Positions 58,143-64,000 of a stretch of 64,000 nucleotides of DNA are shown here, in pieces. The DNA lies in contig BDDD01001503.1 of assembly GCA_001972305.1 (NCBI GenBank), positions 159,196 through 223,195 on the forward strand, written 5' to 3'. This DNA is from Cephalotus follicularis (Eukaryota > Streptophyta > Magnoliopsida > Oxalidales > Cephalotaceae). Position 1 is the first letter of the stretch, and the number at the start of each line of letters is the position of its first letter. The notes under the pieces are model-generated. The model searched no databases. It worked only from the letters and a program-made list of their open reading frames with translations, and was not told where the DNA came from. Both the position numbers and the translations under genes were made by a program.

Positions 58143-58752
58143 GTCCCCCCTCCTTACAGATATTCGTCCCTGAATTTAAATCTTTACATATCAGACAGAT
58201 GAGGGATGTTTCCATCATTTCAGCTTCACGTTCACATGTAGCTTCCTTAGCTCCGTGAAACTGCCACAGTACTTTCACCATAGGAATTGTTTTTGTTCTT
58301 AAAACTTTCTCCTTTCTGTCTAGAATCCTCATTGGTCGTTCTTCATACGATAGATTGCCACTGATAAATCCCGGGTCATAGCTCAACATATGAGAAGGAC
58401 CGGCTACGTATTTCTATAGCATGGAAAAATGGAATACGTTGTGTACATTGGATAAGCTAGGTGGTAATGCTATTTGATACGCTACTTCCCCAACTCTCTC
58501 TAATATCTCGTATGGTCCGATGTATCATGGAGATAATTTTCCCTTTTGGCCAAATCTGGATATCCCTTTCGAAAGCGAGATTCTCAGAAAAACACGATCT
58601 CCCTTTTCAAACTCCAACTTCCTTCTTCTTCTATCAGCATAACTCTTTTGCCGACTCTGAGCAGCGAGTAATCTTCTCTTGACTATCATAACCTTATTAG
58701 TAGTTTCTTGGACAATGTCAGGTCCAAACACTTGTCTTTCACTCACTTCATC
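58143..58752 (-). pseudogene. Element K chromodomain and integrase C-terminus
   Basis: The minus strand shows an integrase C-terminal segment ([49 protein letters not shown]), then a chromodomain (RTKTIPMVKVLWQFHGAKEATCEREAEM). This matches G in order. It is separated from the integrase core by solo LTR L and is broken. Confidence 0.8.
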
Positions 58753-61316
58753 TATAATAATCGCAATTTTCAATTAATGTATATTGTACAATTAATGAAT
58801 AAAATACACATTTAATTGAGATTTTGTGTCATTATCATGTGAACTGCGGTTCTTGAGTTGATTAAAGGTTTAAATTGCAAGTCTTAACAACTAAATGGAA
58901 TTGAATTGAAAGTTGGAGGATTAAAGTTAAGGAATCCAAAATTGGGCAAGACAGTCGACTGTCGCAGAGGAACTTCGACTGGTAGTCCATTAAAGGGACA
59001 GTTGAATGCCGGATAAAAATAGCCGATTGGTTTAGCTGGACAGATTACCCTGATATCTGTTCATGAAATAGGGCAGGCGTGGCAATGCAATGAACATGTG
59101 TTCTTCTGGCATGAATGATAGGGAAACGTGGCACAAACATGTCACCATCTGATGACTAAGGAAGAGATTAGTGTCCTCGGTCACTTGTAACTGCAAAACA
59201 GAAAGAAAAGTTAGAGAAGTGAGTTAGTGAGAGAAGAGAAAATGTTAAAGAATCGAGTCAACTGATTAAACGAACCCCTGATGGATTGTTTATATCAGTG
59301 GTGAGTGTGTTGGAATGTTAGAATGTTACTAAAAAGAGAGAGAGTTCATCAACTGTGTTAAGTGTGCATATTGAGTTGGAGTTCAAGGTTGAAATGAAGT
59401 GTTTAAAGTGTGTTTGAAGCTTGAATTGGCTGGTAAGTTACTAATCCATATTTAGTTGTTGTTATCATGTTAAACAACCATATATATACCTACTGATGTT
59501 CACTATACATCAACTTGCTAACATGCACGTCCAGATTTAATTACTGGAGTTGAAGTTGAATTGAATTGGGAGTATATTGGAACTCTAAGAGAAGAATCAA
59601 TCCAAATTGATTCTGGGATAGCGATTGAGGTAGGGGTTTTGACATGACTTTGAACATATAACATGTATTTCATGTTATGATGGTTTGTAAGTGGTTGCAT
59701 GTTGCTAGTGGATTGATTGTGGCAATGTTTTGTTTTCTGTTCCTGTTCTGGGGAAAAACAGTCTACTGTTTGTTATAACAGTCAGCTACTAAAGGGTGAA
59801 AGTCGACTGTTAAGGAAAAACAGTCGACAGCTAAATAGAACAGTCGACTGTTCATGCGGGACAGCCGACTGTTAAAGGAAAATTGTCAGATTTGAAGAGA
59901 GAAACAGTATTGGAATTGGAAAATTGTGCATCATTACGTTTAATGCGTGAATTGTTCTAATGCTCGAAGAGTGAAATGTCGACACTTTGAATAAACCTTG
60001 AAGGTTAGGATTAAGTGTTGAAGGTGGAGATAAAGTGTGGAAGGTTTGGATAAACCTTTGAAGGTTAGACTAAAGTGTTGAAGTATTGAAGGTTAAAAAA
60101 ACTGTTAACACTTTGGGCTATAGCGGCGACGCTTTAGAGGAAACAGTCGACGCTTTGGTGCCTGTTTCACGTTTAATGTTCATGATTACACTGGTTACCA
60201 AACAGGATGACTCCATACTTCATCCTTGCTATGTGTGATCAACCTACAAGGTTTAAATGAATTATGCATTGGCTGTTCGCTTCAATTTAACTGATCTAGT
60301 GTACTGTTGATTTAATCGCATAGGACTTCACCAATTTAAATGGAGATGATTTCCATAATCAACCTCCGTTTGGTGAAATTGGAATATAGGAATCGAGCAA
60401 CTACGCATCTACTATTTGATTGCATATATTGTTGCTAACTGTATTGTTTGGATTGTTGGTGTTATTGAACTATTTTCTCTAAGTGAGATTCTAGAATGTT
60501 ATGGTGTTTCTTAAATGAAATCATTATACGAAAATGTATATTTTCAAAAGATTGAAAGTTATTGTAATACATTTGAAAATATATTATTCAAGTATTTTAT
60601 AATTATAAACTACTTGAAAAGATTGATTGAATTGATTGATGGTTATAATCATAGAGTGTAATTTAACTTGGTTACTAATCATGGAGTGTTATGTAACCGG
60701 ATGCTAAACATAGAGTGTACGCGTCCCTGTATTGTTCGGATTATTGGTTACAATCATAGAGTGTGATGTAACCAGGTTACTAATCATAGAGTGTTATGTA
60801 ACCGGATGCTAAACATAGAGTGTATACATCCCTAGATTAACTTGATTGGTCCTTTGAGACTTGATTGATTGTAGCCATTTATATATATATATATATATAT
60901 CAAAGTTATAAACTATCATGCATGATTGCATTTATATATTCATTCTCATGCATGATTCCTACTTAGCCGAGTGAGGACAAAGGCTAACCCCTACCATTTC
61001 AGATTGACTGGGGCGATCGGATAACTGCTGCTGAAGCTGTGTTGGAAGCTTCCTTGTTTAAGGTTGTTTAAATATGTAATGTATCGTATTGTAAATACTA
61101 TCGCACACCGTTATGTTATATTTACATTTCCAATATGTAAAATATAACTTACTTTGTAATGAATTAAGCATGTAGTATGGGCTACATGCGAGTACTTTAA
61201 ATAATCCAGTATTATAAATGCTTCCGCGAATGTTAAAGAATTTTTGGATTTGATAAATGCTGGATTATTAACTGATAACCATATATATGTTGTTAACGGA
61301 AAAGCGGGGTGTGACA
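58753..61316 (+). mobile_element. Element L: solo gypsy LTR (2564 bp)
   Basis: It is inserted in K integrase with exact TSD TCATC (58748-58752 and 61317-61321). The start TATAATAATCGC is a diverged form of the TGTAATAACCGC start of K's LTR, and the end is GCGGGGTGTGACA. No internal region remains. It carries CAGTCGACTG-type motifs (58950-59010, 59758-59875) and also CGACGCTTT-type motifs (60120-60160), plus the hairpin block at 60961-61010 and a (TA)n run near 60880. Confidence 0.87.
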
Positions 61317-64000
61317 TCATCTCGACATATAGGAGATCTACATTTCCTCTCATACAAAGCTTTGTAAGGAGCCATCTCGATGGTAGAATGATAACTGTTG
61401 TTATAGGAGAATTCAATAAGTGGAATATGATCCTCCCAACTTCCGGCAAAATCAATCACACAAGCCTAGAGCATATCTTCTAAAGTTTGAATGGTACACT
61501 CGGACTGTCCGTCAGTTTGTGGATGAAATACAGTACTAAAATTAAAGGTTGTTCCCATAGCTGCTTGGAACTTCTTCCATAATCTCGAGGTGAACCTTCC
61601 ATCGCGGCCACAAACAATACTGACCGGTACTCCATGCAACTTCACAATCTCTGAATGTATAGCCGAGCTAACTTCTCAGTACAATACGTCATATTCATCG
61701 GAAGAAAGTGAGCAGACTTGGTGAGTCTGTCTACTACAACCGAAACTACTTCATGGCAATTCTGTGATCTCGGCAAGCCCGACACAAAATCCATGGTTAC
61801 ATGTTCCCACTTCCATTCTACTGCTGGTAATGATTGTAACAATCATGTAGGTTTCTGATGTTCCACCTTGACTCTTTGAGAAGTCAAACATCTGGCCATG
61901 AATTTAGCAATATCTCTCTTCATGCCACTCCACCAGTAGTTTCTTTTCAGATCATGCCACATCTTAGAACTTCCCGGTTGAATATTGTAATGGGATTTAT
62001 GAGCTTGTTGCAGTAGCTCATCTTTTAAATTCTCATCATCCGGAAAACATGTTCTTCCTCAGAACCTCAATATACCATTAGAATGTGTGGAGAAATCAGA
62101 GTTAGGATCTGATTCTAAATTCTCATGGATGTTCCGTAATTCTGTGTCACTGAACAGAGCATTCTTGATGAGATCAAGAAGTTCTGGTTGTGCTCTAAGA
62201 TTTGCTACAACAACACCTCTGGAAATAATGAATGGATTCCATCTCTAAAAATCCTCCAATAGTTTCCACTGCGAGACCATCGCACCAGCAATTATTGCTT
62301 TGCGACTTAGGGCATCCGAAACAACATTCACTTTCCTTGGGTGGTATTGAATATTGTAGCTATAATCATTGAAGAATTCAACCCACCTTCTCTGTCTCAT
62401 GTTCAATTCCTTATGAGAGAATAAGTACTTCACGCTTTTGTGGTCAGTGAATATCTCGAATTGAGTACCATAAAGATAGTGTCTCCATTTCTGTAAAGTA
62501 AACACTATAGCAGCTAATTCAAGATCATGTACAGGATAATTCTCCTCATACGGTTTCAATTTCCTCGAAGCATAAGCAATTACTCGACCACGTTGCATGA
62601 GAACACATCCCAAACCTTTCCTAGAAGCATCACTGTACACAATAAAGTCTTCATTACCCTCAGGTAATGTCAAAACAGCAGCCAAAATCAACCGACTCTT
62701 CAATTCCTGGAAGCTTGCTTCACAAGCATCATGCTAAACAAAACTTGACTTCTTCTTAGTCAAACGGGTCAACGGAATAGCAATCTTGGAAAATCCTTCA
62801 ATAAATCTCCGATAATAGCCTTCCAATCCCAATAAGCTACGAACTTCAGTAATGTTCTTCGGTTGGGGCCAATTCACAATACTCTCAATCTTTGAAGGAT
62901 CCACCAATAACCCTTCACTAGATACAATATGACCAAGGAAAGTCACATGATCTAACCAAAATTCACATTTACTGAATTTAGCAAATAAGCGCTCCTTCCG
63001 AAGAGTTTGCAACACAATTCTCAGATACTGCATATGATCCTCAACACTCTTCGAATATAACATAATGTTGTCTAAGAAGATCACAACAAACTGATACAGA
63101 TAGGGTTGAAATACCTGGTTCATTAAACACATGAATGCTGCAGGTGCATTCGTCAAACCAAAAGGCAATATCAGGAACTCATAGTGTCCATATCTGGTTC
63201 GAAAAGCAGTATTCTCGACATCGCCCTTACGAATCCTCAACTGATGATAACCTATCCTTAAATCAAGTTTAGAGAACACAGTTGAGCCTTGCAGTTGATC
63301 GAATAACTCCTCAATGTGTAGAAGAGGATACTTGTTCTTCACAGTCACCTGATTCAATAATCGGTAATCGATGCATAATCTCATCGATCCATCCTTCTTC
63401 TTTACAAACAATACCGGTGCTCACCACGGTGATACACTCAATCTGATAAATCCTTTATCGAGATAGTCTTGCAATTGAATCTTTAACTCCTTCAGTTGAG
63501 CAGGAGCCATTATGTATGGAGCTTTAGAAACAGGAGCAGTTCCAGGCACTAATTCAATACTGAACTCCATATCTCTCTCTGGTGGCAATGAAACAAGATC
63601 TACTGGAAACACACATCAAGAAATTCACAGACAACAGGAATCTGTTCCAGACTAGGCATACCTTTCATTTTGTCCACCACATAAGCCAAATAACCTTCAC
63701 ACACCCTCTCGAGATATTTATTCGCTCAAGTAAAAGAAACAATCGGAGCAGAATTACTCTTCTCTCCCACGAATTGGAATACAGTTTGATATGACAACCT
63801 TATTGTAACAGTCAACACAAGCTCGATGAACATAGTGCCATCCATCCCTAAGATAACGTCGAAATCTCAGATAGGTAATACAATCAGATCAGCGAATAGC
63901 TAGACCCCAGCTATCATGATTTCACAGTTATTTATTACCGTGTCAGTCAATAATGTCAGGACCCATTCCCGCTCTAACTATGGGACACGTGTCCTTCTGG
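61317..64000 (-). pseudogene. Element K pol remnant (integrase, RNase H, RT, protease)
   Basis: The minus strand, from right to left, begins with a protease segment near 63700-64000. The RT linker [24 protein letters not shown] follows, then RT blocks [61 protein letters not shown] and [11 protein letters not shown]. RNase H shows [29 protein letters not shown] and [21 protein letters not shown]. The integrase core shows [34 protein letters not shown] and [27 protein letters not shown]. It is a typical Ty3/gypsy chromovirus, truncated by the window edge and broken. Confidence 0.87.

Larger units (their letters stand above)
55875..64000 (-). mobile_element. Element K: Ty3/gypsy chromovirus, runs off the right edge
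   Basis: On the minus strand, the left LTR (58142 to 55875) is the 3' LTR and lacks its outermost bases where C abuts it. The purine tract is at 58155-58143. Pol is read rightwards as chromodomain, integrase (interrupted by L), RNase H, RT and protease. Gag and the 5' LTR would be beyond 64000. It is the oldest layer of the nest in this window. It has many breaks. Confidence 0.85.

Overview
This window is plant nuclear DNA, almost certainly from a flowering plant. The evidence is AT-rich sequence packed with Sirevirus-type Ty1/copia and chromovirus-type Ty3/gypsy LTR retrotransposons, primer-binding sites matching initiator-Met tRNA, and long LTRs. The species cannot be named from the sequence. 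I found no host gene, rRNA, tRNA gene or CRISPR array. Nearly every base belongs to a retroelement fossil. A run of about 150 Ns (37769-37917) and a single N at 52394 show that this is a draft assembly.

The layout is a nest of insertions that target-site duplications (TSDs) resolve. The oldest visible layer is K, a reverse-strand gypsy element (left LTR 55875-58142, internal region running off the right end). A Sirevirus, C, abuts K's LTR. Its body is 7617-9056 plus 38971-41167, and its 3' LTR runs from 41168 to 55874 with later insertions inside it. C was split by a second Sirevirus, D (9057-38965, reverse, TSD GTTAT). D was then hit three times: by gypsy G (12080-21988, TSD GAGGG), by Sirevirus E (24455-33763, TSD GGTTC) and by gypsy H (34471-38826, TSD CTTTG). 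C's 3' LTR was hit by gypsy I (41725-52393), which itself carries solo LTR J (49216-51968, TSD GACTC), and by M (53131-55860, TSD GTTGT), an LTR-like block of unknown family. K also carries solo LTR L (58753-61316, TSD TCATC). At the left edge are the 3' part of a further Sirevirus, A (1 to about 4250), and the LTR plus gag end of gypsy B (about 4250-7616).

The strongest unexplained signal is a short near-palindrome with core RTCGAY or GCCGAC (for example CAGCCGACTG), repeated about every 21 bp, two helical turns. Arrays of it occur in the LTRs of both copia (C, D, E) and gypsy (B, G, H, J, K, L; looser in I) elements. In E and D they lie just upstream of the LTR TATA box, and a smaller array precedes the internal 3' (env-like) ORF in both. 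In most of the families the motif keeps the same polarity relative to transcription. GCCGAC and GTCGAC are DREB/CBF-type binding cores, so a shared, helically phased promoter module acquired convergently or exchanged among families is a reasonable hypothesis. It is inference until tested. Other points of interest are a gag plus env-like Sirevirus with no recognisable pol (D), a hairpin and acceptor-like block conserved in five gypsy LTRs, and hairpin-bearing tandem repeats in the LTR of I.
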